A stretch of DNA of 64,000 nucleotides from Pomphorhynchus laevis (GCA_012934845.2 WNNJ02002327.1:179619-243618); one strand, 5' to 3'. Shown: positions 42,965 through 54,690, counted from the first letter of the stretch. Translations and numbers: made by a program. The notes: a model not told the origin generated them from the sequence alone.

Positions 42965-43862
42965 CTTAAAAATAATAGAAATTTAGTGAAATAATTATAG
43001 AGTGAGCTTGCATAATGATAAATATGTAGCTAAATAGCAAACATAATAAGTTCTTAATTCACTTTTTAAATAAAACATGTTTTTTATATATTTTATCGAA
43101 TTACGTAAATTTAAATAGAAATTTATAATACTGAAATATAGTTTAAATATAAATTAAAAAGTCACTTATTAAAAAGGCGTTATACCATATAAAAAGATTT
43201 ATTGCTTAAAAGCGCTATCTATTATATTATTTAAAAGGTTAAAAAGCTTTATGTTAAAAAACGATTTATTCATAAATTGTAAATATTATTACAAACTAAT
43301 AAATCATTCCGTTTTTAAAATAAAAATAAATTTGTTTCAACATTTTTTTAATTTTTAAATATCTATAAGAATATGGAGTTAAGTAGCAAAATATGTTTTG
43401 TTTGTATTACATGTTTAAGATATCAAAATATATTCTACAAAAAGTAGGTAGATAATACTTTATTATGAAATATTATCAGCATAATTTTTCACAATAATAC
43501 AACAATAACCATAAAAAATAATGATAATATAAAATAAAGATCAAATAATAATTAAATATTGAATCAAATATAACTAATCGAATTTACGAAATCCGTGGGA
43601 TCAAGGCTACTTTGTAATAACTAACTTGTAAAATTTGTTATATGTAGCACGTATTATCAGCAAAAGGTTTTTTTAATGATACTAATATATCAATTATTTT
43701 GTAACACATATTAAATTTTTATCATTTTCATATAATGAATTATTTAATTTTATTAAATTGACAATATGTTTGTGAATAAACTAATAATTTATCACACATA
43801 TTTTGATTTTCTTTATTGTTTGTTTGTGTAAAATTTAAAATTTAATAAAAGAGAAAAACATA
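42965..43862. other. AT-rich intronic sequence
   Basis: I see no exon or repeat apart from simple AT tracts. Confidence 0.35.
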
Positions 43863-44737
43863 TTAAAAATAACAACTTTATAATTAAAAATAATATTAAC
43901 AATATTAGTGGAGAAATACAGTAGTCACATGATGTGAAAATAAAGTCAGCGACTTAAATGAAATTATAAGCGATACCAAAACAACAACAATTTCTTGAAT
44001 GAGATGGAAAGAGTATTTCGGAAGTCTGCTGAATACAACGAATTCTTCTTTACCTCATGAAGAAACGTGTCCCAATAACCATGTCGTTCGACCGTAATCT
44101 TGCGATGATGTATCGTCGCAAATGAAGAAGATGAAAATTAGTAAAAACGTGGGCCCGGATAATATTCCGATTAAAGTGTGAAAAGCCTTAGGATTGTTTG
44201 GGTACCAACTACTAACAAAGCTCTTTCAAACAATTGACGAAATTGGAAGAATTTGACAGCATGGCAAAAGAGTGCACTAGTGCCTATCTACAAGCAAAAA
44301 GGAGACGTCCAGCAACGTAGAACTCTCGGGAGATATAGCTAATGAGTCACAATGAAATTGTGGGAGAGAGTTGTTAAAAATAACAACTTTATAATTAAAA
44401 ATAATATTAACAATATTAGTGGAGAAATACAGTAGTCATGATGTGAAAATAAAGTCAGCGACTTAAATGAAATTATAAACGATACCAAAACAACAACAAT
44501 TTCTTGAACAGGGAAAACAAATATAATAAAAGTGTAAATTATTAGCTTTTTATTTATTTTTGAATTTCGTAAATTTTAATAAAAGATAAAAGGATATTAA
44601 AAATAACAACTTTATAATTAAAAATAATATTAACAATATTAGTAGCAAAATACAGTAGACACATATGTATGTGAAAATAAAGTCAGCTACTTAAATGAAA
44701 TTATAAACGATACCAAAACAACAACAGTTTCTTGGCC
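43863..44737 (+). repeat. Three copies of a ~135-bp AT-rich repeat
   Basis: Copies start at 43,863, 44,374 and 44,597, each running from TTAAAAATAACAACTTTATA to CAACAACAATTTCTTG. The first two flank the RTE-like LINE fragment directly. The third follows after about 90 bp of other sequence. Small differences separate the copies. Confidence 0.85.
44000..44373 (+). mobile_element. RTE-like LINE fragment
   Basis: Translation in shifting frames gives MKKMKISKNVGPDNIPIKVW, then LTKLFQTIDEIGRI, then KLWERV-type sequence near the end. This is the RTE/BovB-style RT finger region (K-x-G-P-D-x-I-P-x-E-x-W). It is interrupted by stops. Its right end runs into the second 135-bp repeat in mid-motif, so the edges were set by rearrangement, not by insertion of a full element. 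Confidence 0.7.
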
Positions 44738-44739
44738 AG

Positions 44740-46565
44740 AAAAAAAACAAATAATTTACAAGATTTTTCCGGTCAACTACTGGTCCGGGTGTCAAGTCGT
44801 GGAGACCGTGCACGAACTTTACTACTCCAAACATCGCAATCATGATAGTCAGACCAGAGTTCGATTTTAGATATTCCAAGGAGGTCTTCGGCCACTTTCG
44901 AGATTTAATCTCTCTACCGATATCAAGGTTTACCTTATCTCGATGTCTATTTCCAGAGAATTCGGCCTGGAAAACCCTCCGAGGAAGGAGATTCTTAGAC
45001 ATTCTCAGAACGTGTTCTAGTCACCGCTGCTGACTTCTTCGATGGAAAGAAGCAGCGACTTTACTCAGAACCATCCCGGATGACCAGATTCCTAACCTTA
45101 TCTCTAAGGCTCAAACCGGCAAAACCGCAAAGGAACCTCATTTCGGTTGCCTGTATAAGAGATATTATCATTTCGGTCATAACCCTAAGCTTATGATCAT
45201 AGGTTAAGATAGGAACGAAGATTGCGTGGTAATCCGAAAGCTCGCCCGAAGACTCAACACCCGCTTCACCACGACAGACCTGTACAAAAAACGCATTGCT
45301 GCGTTTGCCGCACAGATCACTTGTAAGCAGTGATGCTTACACATCAGCTACAATAACTGACTTAGAACATGCAACAATGAATGTCAGTGACCTTATAGAG
45401 AAGTATGTCAGCTTACAAGTGATTACACAGAAAACTGGTCGTAACTTGACTGTGAATAAACCAACCGCTGGCAGGTTTTATATATTATATGCTGCTAAAA
45501 ACTCATCAACAATCCTCGCGATGTCAAGGTCGGCCGTTTGTCAGCAGCAATGGGACCGCAACCGAGAAATTCAGCAGATATATCGATTCGTAATTAAAAC
45601 CGTTGTTGACGACAATTCCTTCACACATTGCTAGTACTAATCAATTTCTAGACCGATTAGATTCCATTAGATCAAACGCTCCATTTGATTACACATTCGT
45701 TACAGCGGATGTCTGCTCGTTGTACACATATATTGAACATGACGATGGCATTGAGGCACTACCATTTACGATAGAAAATGCAGGATGAACATCGAAAATG
45801 ATAACATTTATATTAGAATCAGTAAAAGTTATACTTACAAACAAAATTTTCGAATTTAATGATTCATTGTAACGGCAAATTAAATGTACAGCTATGGGGA
45901 CGCCAATGGCTCCCACATATGCTATAATCTACATGCATGTTTATGAATCTAGAGTCATCGAAAAACTATCTACAAAGCCTCTATTGTATTCAAGATATAT
46001 CGATGATATCTTCTTTATGTATCCAGATTCAGCAGTAAATATATTGAAAGATGCGTTAAATAATAGTGGCTTACTCAAGTTTGAGTTTACAAGTGATGAT
46101 GCTGTCTCCTTCTTGGACCTACAGATAAACCGGAATCAACGAGACAGTATAGAGAATGAGATATACCGAAAGCCGACGTTCACACCGACCTATATACACT
46201 CACAAAGTTGTCTTCCAAAAGCGACACAGCGCAATCTGGTGATGAATAAAGCTCAACGGATCATTAAACTGTGCTGCACCAAAGATAAACTAATTGAGAA
46301 TATGCACAGGGCTACTGAACAAACTAATTGGTAGAGGTTATACACGCAGATGGATTGCAAATATCATAAAATCCGCCATCAATATGGCAGTGAAGAAGCC
46401 ACGTGCAGAGATTCCAATGACAACTATTGTGACGGATTATTGTCCTACATTCGATCAACTGCAGCATGACGTATTGCAAGCTGTAGAAAGGGCAAATCTC
46501 CGTTATGACTCAAAGATAAAGAAACCGCGGGTATTCTTCCGAATGAAAAGAACTGTGGCCTAAAC
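44740..46565 (+). mobile_element. Penelope-like element 1 (RT region), broken
   Basis: The RT region of a Penelope-like element, a retroelement class distinct from LINEs. 45,470-45,540 shows a KPTAGRFYILYAAK-type segment. 45,690-45,760 shows TADVCSLYTYIEHDDGI (motif A). 45,894-46,334 holds MGTPMAPTYA (motif B), RYIDDIFF (motif C) and AVSFLDLQI. 46,294-46,563 continues beyond the RT. No GIY-YIG domain is visible on this copy. It is broken in several places. The GC-richer stretch 44,740-45,300 is probably its N-terminal part, with less certainty. Confidence 0.82.
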
Positions 46566-46636
46566 TATTGTGCGCAGCAAATAAAAGAAAGTCATTAACT
46601 CACACAAACATTACACTTCTCAGTGCAAAAATAAGA

Positions 46637-46788
46637 GTAGGGTGTATGGAATTGGATATCACGAAGGAAGGATTCTTTAGCTGGTTTTCAATGCGAAAGT
46701 CACCTTGTGTGGCCTAGCAACTATTCAATACATAAATAAGCATCCATCAAAGGATCACCAGTCCCGATTTCAATCGATCTTCATGATC
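46637..46788 (+). repeat. Penelope-flank repeat, second copy
   Basis: The partner of 21,618-21,765. It lies about 75 bp after the Penelope-like RT stop and in the same orientation, so it is probably the 3' flank or terminal repeat of that element. 46,880-46,985 beyond it has CCACTC/GAGTGG hairpins and CAAGGCAGCCGAAAC, related to the segment at 33,058-33,080 on the opposite strand. Confidence 0.7.
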
Positions 46789-47383
46789 CCATAAGAAACA
46801 ATCTATAATAAGCATGCCAGAGAGCATCTCGGACAATACAGTATCTTTAATCGATATAAATATGATAAACGCCTGGAGGTTGATCAGTATGTAGTCTCCC
46901 TATCCAAGGGAGACCACTCCTGTGGTCTGCGAGTGGTCAAGGGCGACCACTCGGAGATGCCTTTTAGTATATCACAAGGCAGCCGAAACCGCAGTTCGTC
47001 GTAATTTTGGAAAAATGTTGAGTTTCCACAGTGACGGACGATCAAAGAATTCTGTTTTTTTTTCAACGAAAATGGACAATACTGCTATGGAAATAAGCAT
47101 TCTTCAAGGGTAAAAGAAGATTTTCAAGGTATTTCTTCGTCAATTCAAGACAACAAGGTTAGTGGTTCTTCTTATATTGATGAGAATTTTGGGGAATTAC
47201 TCCCCCGATCCCCAAGATTCCAAATTTGAGAATAATCATTTTAAAAAGCCTTTAGAAAGACATGTCCTATACAACAAATTTCTAAGAGAGTTTGCACATA
47301 ATATGAAAAACCGTGTTGTCTACAACTCAGTTAGATATTTTGACAAGAGCATAAAAATTTCCTTTGCTACCCAGGATCTCCTG

Positions 47384-48012
47384 GAGAGCTTTGAGGGGTA
47401 CTTCGTCGCTAACTTCTGCGACATTGCTGAATTTGAGAGGAAACCTATTATGGCATCCCTAAAAATAAGTAATCTTCCTACACATATTGAGGAAGAAGAC
47501 ATTCATATTATTAGTAAGACTTACAAGATATAAAACGTACGTCCCCTGTTGGGGAAGAACGGTCTACCAATTAATGTTGGATTCTGCTCCGCCGTCATAG
47601 GGCAGACTGAACTCTTAGAAAAATCTGCCTGCAACACCTTTATGGGTTTTAATCTCAAATTTAGAGTGGTTGGCAAGAAGAATAAACCTACCTGCACTGT
47701 AGCAGGTGTCACAAATGGGGGCACTGTAACTCCAGCTGCAGTGCGGTCCAGCGCTGTGTGAAATGTTGTAATGAAGATTGCCCCTCCGCCGAGTCCTCGC
47801 TTCCATGCACAAATAATCTGGCCTGCTCCAACTGCGGAGGAGCGCATCCTGCGCGGAGCAGGAAATGCGAGCATTTCAAGAAATATATGTCTTTATTCAT
47901 CAAACCATCCAGACCGTCTAAGCCGGCACCTGATTCTATTTCTCAGGCAGCAACCAGGATGTCCGACAGCGAGCTGTTGTCGATTATGGATCAGCGTTTG
48001 GTTTTGTTTTAA
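47384..48012 (+). pseudogene. LINE ORF1-like protein, frameshifted
   Basis: The nucleic-acid-binding ORF1 of LINE family 1. Segment 1 (to 47,533) contains KPIMASLKISNLPTHIEEED, which has the hydrophobic pattern of an RRM-like strand. Segment 2 (47,549-47,761) holds GFNLKFRVVGKKNKPT. Segment 3 (47,758-48,012) holds the zinc knuckles and a MSDSELLSIMD segment matching MTDSDIIRLLD and MSDADIMKLIE of other copies. The three segments are in two frames and separated by stops, so no full protein is made. Confidence 0.7.
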
Positions 48013-48308
48013 AGAGAGGTCCAAGCGTTGATAGCGGCCTCTATTTCAAATCTATTTGTGAATCCAAAACTTCCTGTTTCTTCACTTAAGACCTCGAACA
48101 AAAGGGGCCACTGCTCACGCCGTCCCCCTAATCAAGATTGAAAAGTTGATCAGGCAAAAACAATGGGGAAACGATGATACTGCCCAGGGGCAAGTGCCAA
48201 CCCTAGATGAAGCTAGCGGTAGGAAGGGAAACCTTCTTGCTCCTAGCTCTGTCTAGGCTGGCAATCCTCCATCCAACTAATCCATCACAATGCAGTGTGC
48301 CTTTTTCA

Positions 48309-48854
48309 ATGAATATCCTTCAGTGGAACTCGGGAGGTGATTCTGCCCTTAGACTTCTATCTGATAGAGATGTTATAGTCCTTCATTAGTCGCGGTCTAT
48401 CTGTCTCCCCCAGGACATTACTCGATTTATTCCAACGCATATCTGTTCCCACTATACTCCGTACATAACCCCACCTCACTCCTCTTCATCTCAAGGACTC
48501 TTGACCTTAGTTAAGTGCTCCTTAAGGTCCTCCCTCTTGCTAAACTATTCATGTCCGGCCCTGTCTTGCTTGGTAGTTTCACTTAGTAAGAACGGTAAAC
48601 GCTTCAGTCTAACCAATGCCTATATTCGTCCAGGGCAGATTCACAAGAACCGTAACCTTCTGGATGGTATTATTGACAGCGGTTATGACATGATACTAGG
48701 AAACTTTAACGACAGAACTGGTCGTTGGATCAATGCAGCACTTCGCAGAGCTAGGAACGATTACTTTATTCACAAACCACCTAACCCCTCCTTTCATTGC
48801 ATATCAACAAATTCTATCCTTGACATTTTAAGCATCACTCGAGGTGGTTGTTAA
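48309..48854 (+). pseudogene. LINE endonuclease domain, broken
   Basis: NILQWNSGGDSALRLLSDRD is the first APE block. After a stop, from 48,501, SLRSSLLLNYSCPALSCLVV leads to ILGNFNDRTGRW, where the G-D-F-N block has Asn for Asp. The altered catalytic block and stop make this domain inactive. Confidence 0.7.
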
Positions 48855-49318
48855 AACCACTCTGCTCGGAGCAGTCGCGCCAACAATTGCCCACCTCTCA
48901 TCACCTAATTCGTTGGATAATTGAGGAATATATGTTGCTTCGAAGGAGGCTTCACTTTGATCCAATCAGAGTGGCTTTCTTTCAAGCGGCTATCCAACTC
49001 TTTCCCCGAATAGGAAATGATAGTCTGACTGAATTTAATACCTACGTCTTTTCGCAAGCTACTGCGATTTTATCGACTACCTATAAAGGTCATATATACA
49101 ATCCCAATCCAACGAAACTCAAGGTCCTAGCGAAACTGCTTAACCTCCCTAATCTCTCTGTTTCCGCCAGACAGGCTCTCTCGAATGAATAATGGAGCAC
49201 TACATATAGGTTCTAGCTGAGTAGGGATAGGACGAGTATTGCTCGTCTTAATCCTTCTCAATCTTCTTTTTGGAAGATTTTCAAGAGGGAGTAGTTTGTT
49301 TGCTGGAAGGATAGGGCA

Positions 49319-50434
49319 TTGGGTTGGATAGGTAAGGTAGGCCTTGACAAAGGTTTGGAGGAGTCACTAGCCCTACACAACTATGGAGCCACTCAATCAC
49401 CTCAACCAATCCCGCCTTGGTGTAACTTCAGGAGTAGGGATCTATCTGTTACGGATATCCTTAACTCATGGGGTCCACTTCCGGGCTCCTCCAAATCCGT
49501 CGCTCTACTTTCTTCTCGGGTCTGTCAGCTTTTGACAGCTGATCAGAAAAGAAAGGTGGCCGTCACAATGCTTTTAGCCTCCCCATCCGATGTGGCAGGC
49601 ATCAATATTAGTAAGCGTGTTTTTATTCCCAAGAAAAAATCCTGCTCATGCCCTAAAGATCTGCGACCCATTTTGATTCAAAATGCCCTCGTGTCGATTT
49701 ACGAAAAAGCGCTTGCGCGTAAAATCAGCGACCACCTGAGTAGGCGTAATTTGATCCCTCCTGGTTTTCATGGGTTCGTTAAAGGTCGCTCGGTCCATTC
49801 CGCAGTAGGTGAAGTGGAACAGTTTTGTCGGGAGAATAGCTATCGTTTAGTTGTGGCTGTTTTCCTCGACTTTTCTGCTGCAATTGACCGTATCTCCATT
49901 TCCTTTGTGATCCCTTTTCTTAGGTCCCTCGGGTTGCCTGCGAGAATTGTGAACAGGGTGGAGATTCTGCTGTACACCAAGCGATTTTACTATGAAGACC
50001 ACCCTGATGCGCGTCAATTCTACACTATTACCGGTGTGCCTCAAGGTTCCCCACTTTATCCTATCTTATATCTTGCTGCCTCCATTGAACTCTTTAAAAT
50101 ATTTAAACGTGAACAACGTCTAGTGGTATATGCTGATGATACCACAGCCCTGTTTTCTGGACAGAGGTGCAAAGACATAGTCTCGGACATCAGCCGTTTC
50201 GTTTTAAGATTAAAAGACCAGTTTCCCAAGTCCAATCTTATTTTAAACTCCGCCAAATCGAAGGTGGTTGTCTTTCATGGCGCCCCTGCAACAAAGCAAA
50301 AGCTCAAGAGATTAGATCTCTCTGCCCTATCTTCCATTTTGATTAATCAACCATTCCCTACCTTCACAAGTCGAGTAAAATACCTGGGGTTTACCGTTAC
50401 GGTGATAAACTGGATATACTTAAACGTATCATGA
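49319..50434 (+). CDS. LINE reverse transcriptase, 371-residue frame
   Basis: The longest open frame in the window. It begins in the EN-RT linker (W-I-G-K-V-G-L-D) and then holds RT fingers (VFIPKKKSCSCPKDLRPI), HGFVKGRSVHS, motif A FLDFSAAIDRI (Ile for Phe beside the catalytic Asp), motif B GVPQGSPLYPILY, motif C YADDTTALFSG and motif E KYLGFTV. It then frameshifts, and the thumb continues at 50,431-50,679 in another frame. All three catalytic Asp residues are present. The first ATG in frame is used but is not a natural start, because ORF2 would start upstream of the endonuclease. Confidence 0.85.
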   Translation: MGWIGKVGLDKGLEESLALHNYGATQSPQPIPPWCNFRSRDLSVTDILNSWGPLPGSSKSVALLSSRVCQLLTADQKRKVAVTMLLASPSDVAGINISKRVFIPKKKSCSCPKDLRPILIQNALVSIYEKALARKISDHLSRRNLIPPGFHGFVKGRSVHSAVGEVEQFCRENSYRLVVAVFLDFSAAIDRISISFVIPFLRSLGLPARIVNRVEILLYTKRFYYEDHPDARQFYTITGVPQGSPLYPILYLAASIELFKIFKREQRLVVYADDTTALFSGQRCKDIVSDISRFVLRLKDQFPKSNLILNSAKSKVVVFHGAPATKQKLKRLDLSALSSILINQPFPTFTSRVKYLGFTVTVINWIYLNVS

Positions 50435-50994
50435 AGAAAGCTAGATGGGGTCTGAAACGGGCCCAGCATCTGTCATTGAAAGAAAAAACCCAGGTGCGCC
50501 TTTGGGGCACATGGACTATTTCGGGATTAGTCTTATTTTCGAGAGGACGTCCCCCAGAGCAAAGGCAAAGGTTTCTTAAGCTCCTCGTCTCCCGTTTAGC
50601 TAGCATAGTCCGTGCCGACTGGACTCTTCGGGGGGGGGTGAAAGACCCCGGGTGGTTTTGTCGGAAGTGGGCGTGTTAGAGCGGTTGGGGGCTCAGATCC
50701 TCCTGGATTTGAGGCCGTAAGTGCAGGGAAGACAAAAAAAGAAGCAAAGAAGATGTTATTGTTGAACTCTGATTATGTCTTATACTATTTATTTTGGATA
50801 TTTTCTGTGTTAGTTAACAAAGGCTTTATTTATTTATGTAATTTTGTATTCAATTCCATTTTTATTGGGATATTGGAAAAATGCTCGTTCGTACAATGCG
50901 ATCAGAAATTGCATGTTACATTCTCACTGGAATTTCGAATTGAAAATTTGCAATTCGTTTTTCTAAGTATTATGAATTGAACTTAAAATAAATT

Positions 50995-52320
50995 AAGCAT
51001 GTGTCTATCTTTATTGAGTGACACGTTCGCCATCAATTATTCAATCCAATATTGCTCACGACACTTCCTGTGTTGAGCTGACCTAAATTCACATTCAATA
51101 ATTATATATTTGAATTTATCCACGTGCTTGGGATTTTGGACTGCGTTGCTAACTATGCCATCGGCGGCAATTTTATTGTTCTTAATATCTTGTCTTCTGT
51201 TATTTACACGAAGTCAAAATGGGTTACTAGTCTCACCGACATATTGATAACCATCCTACACTCATTCCACTAGATAAATGCATTCACTTGTACTGCAGTT
51301 GTTGTTTCCTTTAACCTTATATTCTAAATTTGTGTTTTTACTGATAAACGTTTTAGTTGTTTCCATGTTTGCTGTAAACTAAACAACGGGGTCTGTTACA
51401 TCAACTGTTTTTATTTTGAATATCAACATTCTGTCCGTTCCCGAATGTTTTGTCGCTAGCATTTCTTTTATTGATTTTGTGTTCTTAAACACAATCTCAA
51501 ATTCTTCCGTGTCAGCTACAAGTTCCGTATTTAGTTTAGCAATCTCTACGTCTCTTGCAAGTCGAGCGATGTCTAGGTGATATTTACAGCAGATTATATC
51601 TATCGTGAAACGTCAGCACACAGTTCAAATTACTAAGTTCAAATCCAGACGTTGCACAAAACTTTCCAAAACTATTCGGGGCTACTTACTTTTCAAAACT
51701 TTTCGGGGCTACTAGTGTGCCCATCGAAGTTCCCTAGCATTGTTGATATATCTTTCCATTAAATTGGAATACATTTTTGCCTAGTACACCCTCGAGCAAT
51801 GAGAACGTGTTGTGTATATCTGATATGCTCCAATCTGCTGATTTCATTTTTTATACTCCATTTATTCCATTTATCGTTTTTAGATAGTAATGGAAACAGT
51901 TTTTTGTGTAAATATTTTGAAACTAATTCAGTTGATGCCCCACAATTATTAATTAAAGGTCTACATGGTGTTGGATGTACCTTCTTGCTGATTTCTGACA
52001 ATAGATAAAACGATCCCAATCTAGGTTCACTTTTATATAATTGATTATATAGCTCATCATCAGTGTGTTGCTTAAGTATTGTTCCAAATTGTCTTACTAT
52101 CACATCGGCTTGTCTTCTTGTTATCGGTTTATATGATGTCCGATCATTCAGTTGACAATACGCTTCTTGGGTGTAATCTGATGTGTTCTATATCACCACA
52201 GCGCAACCTTTATCGGCAGGTTTAGTGGTTATGTCTTTATTTCAAGATAGGTTATTGATTCGCATATACTTTCTCTAGAAATATTTGATGTATTTGAATT
52301 AGTGTTTGGAGGCATATTTG
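50995..52320 (-). mobile_element. Penelope-like element 2 (RT N-part, linker, GIY-YIG), broken
   Basis: On the minus strand, ITKPADKGCAVVI (about 52,230) and LGSFYLLSEISKKVHPTPCR followed by P-L-I (about 52,010) are the N-terminal RT blocks of Penelope-like elements. An alpha-helical linker with GTDRMLIFKIKTVDVTDPVV follows. CSTSECIYLVE and YQYVGETSNPF (about 51,300-51,180) are the GIY-YIG endonuclease core (I-Y-x-V-x-C and Y-V-G-E-T), with a N-N-x-R-Q-D-I-like end. The RT palm is not seen. Broken. It lies within 250 bp of the tail of LINE copy C. Confidence 0.82.
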
Positions 52321-52536
52321 TATAATTATTGATATATGATTGATTGTAAAAATTAGATTACGCTATATTTTATATAGATTTTATATTAGAGGATGGAATA
52401 CAAATAATGAATATACAACGCAATAGCGACTGCTCTTTTATAGAACATTTTACAAAAATGTAGTTTATTATAAAAAATAAATAAATTGAATCGGAATGAG
52501 ACCGATTGAGACCGAATCGAAATGAGCTGGGTTGAA

Positions 52537-52823
52537 ATATTTGTGATTGGTTTTAGGGCCAAACCCAGCCAAAAAACGTTGAAAACGTTTAAGATTTTGT
52601 TATCAATATTTCTTCCACTAATTGTGGACATCGTCAGGATAAATTGTAAGTAGTTAATAGAAAGAACAAGAGAGTTTAAACTATCTTGTTATCTTTATTA
52701 ACTACTTACAATTTATCCTGACGATGTCCACAATTGGTGGAAGAAATATTGATAACAAAATCTTAAACGTTTTTAACGTTTTTTTTGCTGTGTTTGACAC
52801 TAAAACCATTCACAAAAATAAAT
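52537..52823. repeat. Foldback beside the Penelope-like element
   Basis: Inverted arms of about 125 bp (52,537-52,660 and 52,697-52,823) are separated by about 36 bp. The right arm reads TTATCCTGACGATGTCCACA. The CTGACGATG word recurs in the hairpin repeats at 32.45 and 32.84 kb. It is non-coding. Position next to the element's 5' end suggests an inverted pair of its terminal repeats. Confidence 0.78.
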
Positions 52824-53068
52824 TAATTAAATAATACTCTTAAATAATGTATTTTTGGTATTAAGTTTTATATTCAAAATATAGCAAAATAAATCATTTC
52901 GTGCGAATTAAAATATGCAACTTTTTCAGAATGTTGTTTGTAATAATATAAATAAAATGAATCATATTATTTATTTAAGCTCTATTGTTAATTTTCTGAA
53001 TCGTTTTAGTGAACGTAATGTTTATGTGATATTTTTTATGAATCATAAAATTAAATATAAACGCTTAC

Positions 53069-53134
53069 ATTTCGTCGATGGAGATTATCGTGTTATTAGA
53101 ATGGCTGAATACTAATTCGTTTTGCGATATATCA
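53069..53134 (-). CDS. LRR exon (single repeat)
   Basis: A 66-nt minus-strand exon. The acceptor is TTCTGCTTAG and the donor GTAAGC. It reads DISQNELVFSHSNNTIISID. The D-I-S-x-N-x-L start is clear, and Asn-Asn-Thr gives a possible glycosylation site. Junction codons are TTT (Phe) upstream and ATA (Ile) downstream. The intron to the next exon is about 10 kb and holds LINE copy C and both Penelope-like elements. Confidence 0.77.
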
Positions 53135-53554
53135 CTAAGCAGAACATATTGAATTGACATTTTGTTAGATAATTTTAAAATCGTAAAATTTTAAAATAAA
53201 AATTAAACAGATTTTGTAATCGTAAATTACAGAAGGCGCTGATGTGAATCAATTTAAATCAATTGCCGTAAAGATACAAATATAAAAATAATTAAATAAT
53301 ATAATTAAATATAATATAATTAAATAACAGATGTGTTACAACTACAAAAAAACAACGATTTTAGCACCTGTTGTTAATTAATTTTAATTTGAAATTGATA
53401 TTCCTGTTCAACAAAAAAAATAGTACCTTTTGTTAATTAATAATATTTGAAATTTATATACCTGTTCAATGTAAACATTGAAATTTTGATATATATTTTA
53501 TTCTCCACGCTACTTTAATCATATCTGTAAGGCAATATCAGTACCCTACATTTC

Positions 53555-53606
53555 AGTATTGGTGAGCCTCATCAGCTACTGATTCAATACTTACATTTCA
53601 CGTTTC
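53555..53606 (-). other. Hammerhead core words in swapped order
   Basis: On the minus strand GAA-ACGTGAAATGTA (GAA at 53,606-53,604) precedes CTGATGA (53,575-53,569). The spacer and loop match 40.80 and 41.20 kb, but the hairpin arms differ completely (AGTATTG/CAATACT against GTCTGGGT/ACCCAGAC) while still pairing perfectly. That is what compensatory change in an RNA stem looks like. Confidence 0.5.
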
Positions 53607-53754
53607 GGTCCTTTTAATGTTGACTGATGATCACTCGACTTGTCTGACTTTATTTGCAATTAAAATAAATGAAAGGTTTCAATCTTATATTTTGCAAATT
53701 TAATTGAAATCATTTCTGATTTCAAATAAAAAAATAAGCGTTTCTAGAGGAAGG

Positions 53755-54690
53755 TAAGGGCACAAATCTTAACAGCACAAATCTTATGCTAACAAACCTG
53801 ATGCGCACAAATCTTATGATTAAATCTACACCGCCTGTATCTTAAGCTCAAAAATCTTAAGGGCAAACTCTTAAGCGGAAAATTTTAAGGGCACTAATCT
53901 TAAGCGAAAAATCTTAAATGCACAAATTTTACCCGCGATACTATTTAGAGCACAAATCTTCATTGGACCAATCTAAAAGTCATAAATTTCAAGCCCACAA
54001 ATCTTGATACCACATATCTAAATCACACAAATCTTTAGCGCGTAAGACACAAGCACATAAACCTTAAGTGCACAAATATAAAGCGCAATAATATTAAGTG
54101 CACAAATCTTAAGCACAAATTTTACCCGCGATACTATTTAGAGCACAAATCTTCATTGGACCAATCTAAAAGTCATAAATTTCAAGCCCACAAATCTTGA
54201 TACCACATATCTAAATCACACAAATCTTTAGCGCGTAAGACACAAGCACATAAACCTTAAGTGCACAAATATAAAGCGCAATAATATTAAGTGCACAAAT
54301 CTTAAGCGCTTAAATCTTAAGCGCACAAATCTTAAGCGCACAAATCTTAAGCGCACTAATCTTAAGCGCACAAATCTTAAGCGCACAAATCTTAAGCGCA
54401 CAAATCTTAAGCGCACAAATCTTAAGCGCACAAATCTTAAGCGCACAAATCTTAAGCGCACAAATCTTAAGCGCACAAATCTTAAGCGCACAAATCTTAA
54501 GCGCACAAATCTTAAGCGCACAAATCTTAAGCGCACAAATCTTAAGCGCACAAATCTTAAGCGCACAAATCTTAAGCGCACAAATCTTAAGCGCACAAAT
54601 CTTAAGCGCACAAATCTTAAGCGCACAAATCTTAAGCGCACAAATCTTAAGCAATCGCACAAATCTTAAGCGCACTAATCTTAAACGCTT
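53755..54690 (+). repeat. 15-bp minisatellite, CTTAAGCGCACAAAT
   Basis: About 22 near-perfect units lie between 54,316 and 54,650. Degenerate older units lie on both sides from 53,755 and to about 54,690. Inside the degenerate part a 193-bp block (53,921-54,113) is repeated exactly at 54,114-54,306. Because the period is a multiple of three, several frames stay open and give pentapeptide runs (RLRFV and LKICA on the minus strand). There are no splice or start contexts to support translation. Confidence 0.93.

Larger units (their letters stand above)
46985..50745 (+). mobile_element. LINE family 1, copy C (most complete)
   Basis: The best copy in the window. It has an ORF1-like region (about 47,060-48,012), an APE endonuclease (48,309-48,860), an RT (about 49,200-50,680) and a 3' UTR to about 50,745. 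ORF1 ends with CCHC knuckles, the last C-SN-C-GGA-H followed by C six residues on (47,839-47,875). A few stops and frameshifts break each part, for example before 49,319 and at 50,434. No long deletion is seen in the RT. It sits in an intron of the minus-strand LRR gene, in the opposite orientation. Confidence 0.9.
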
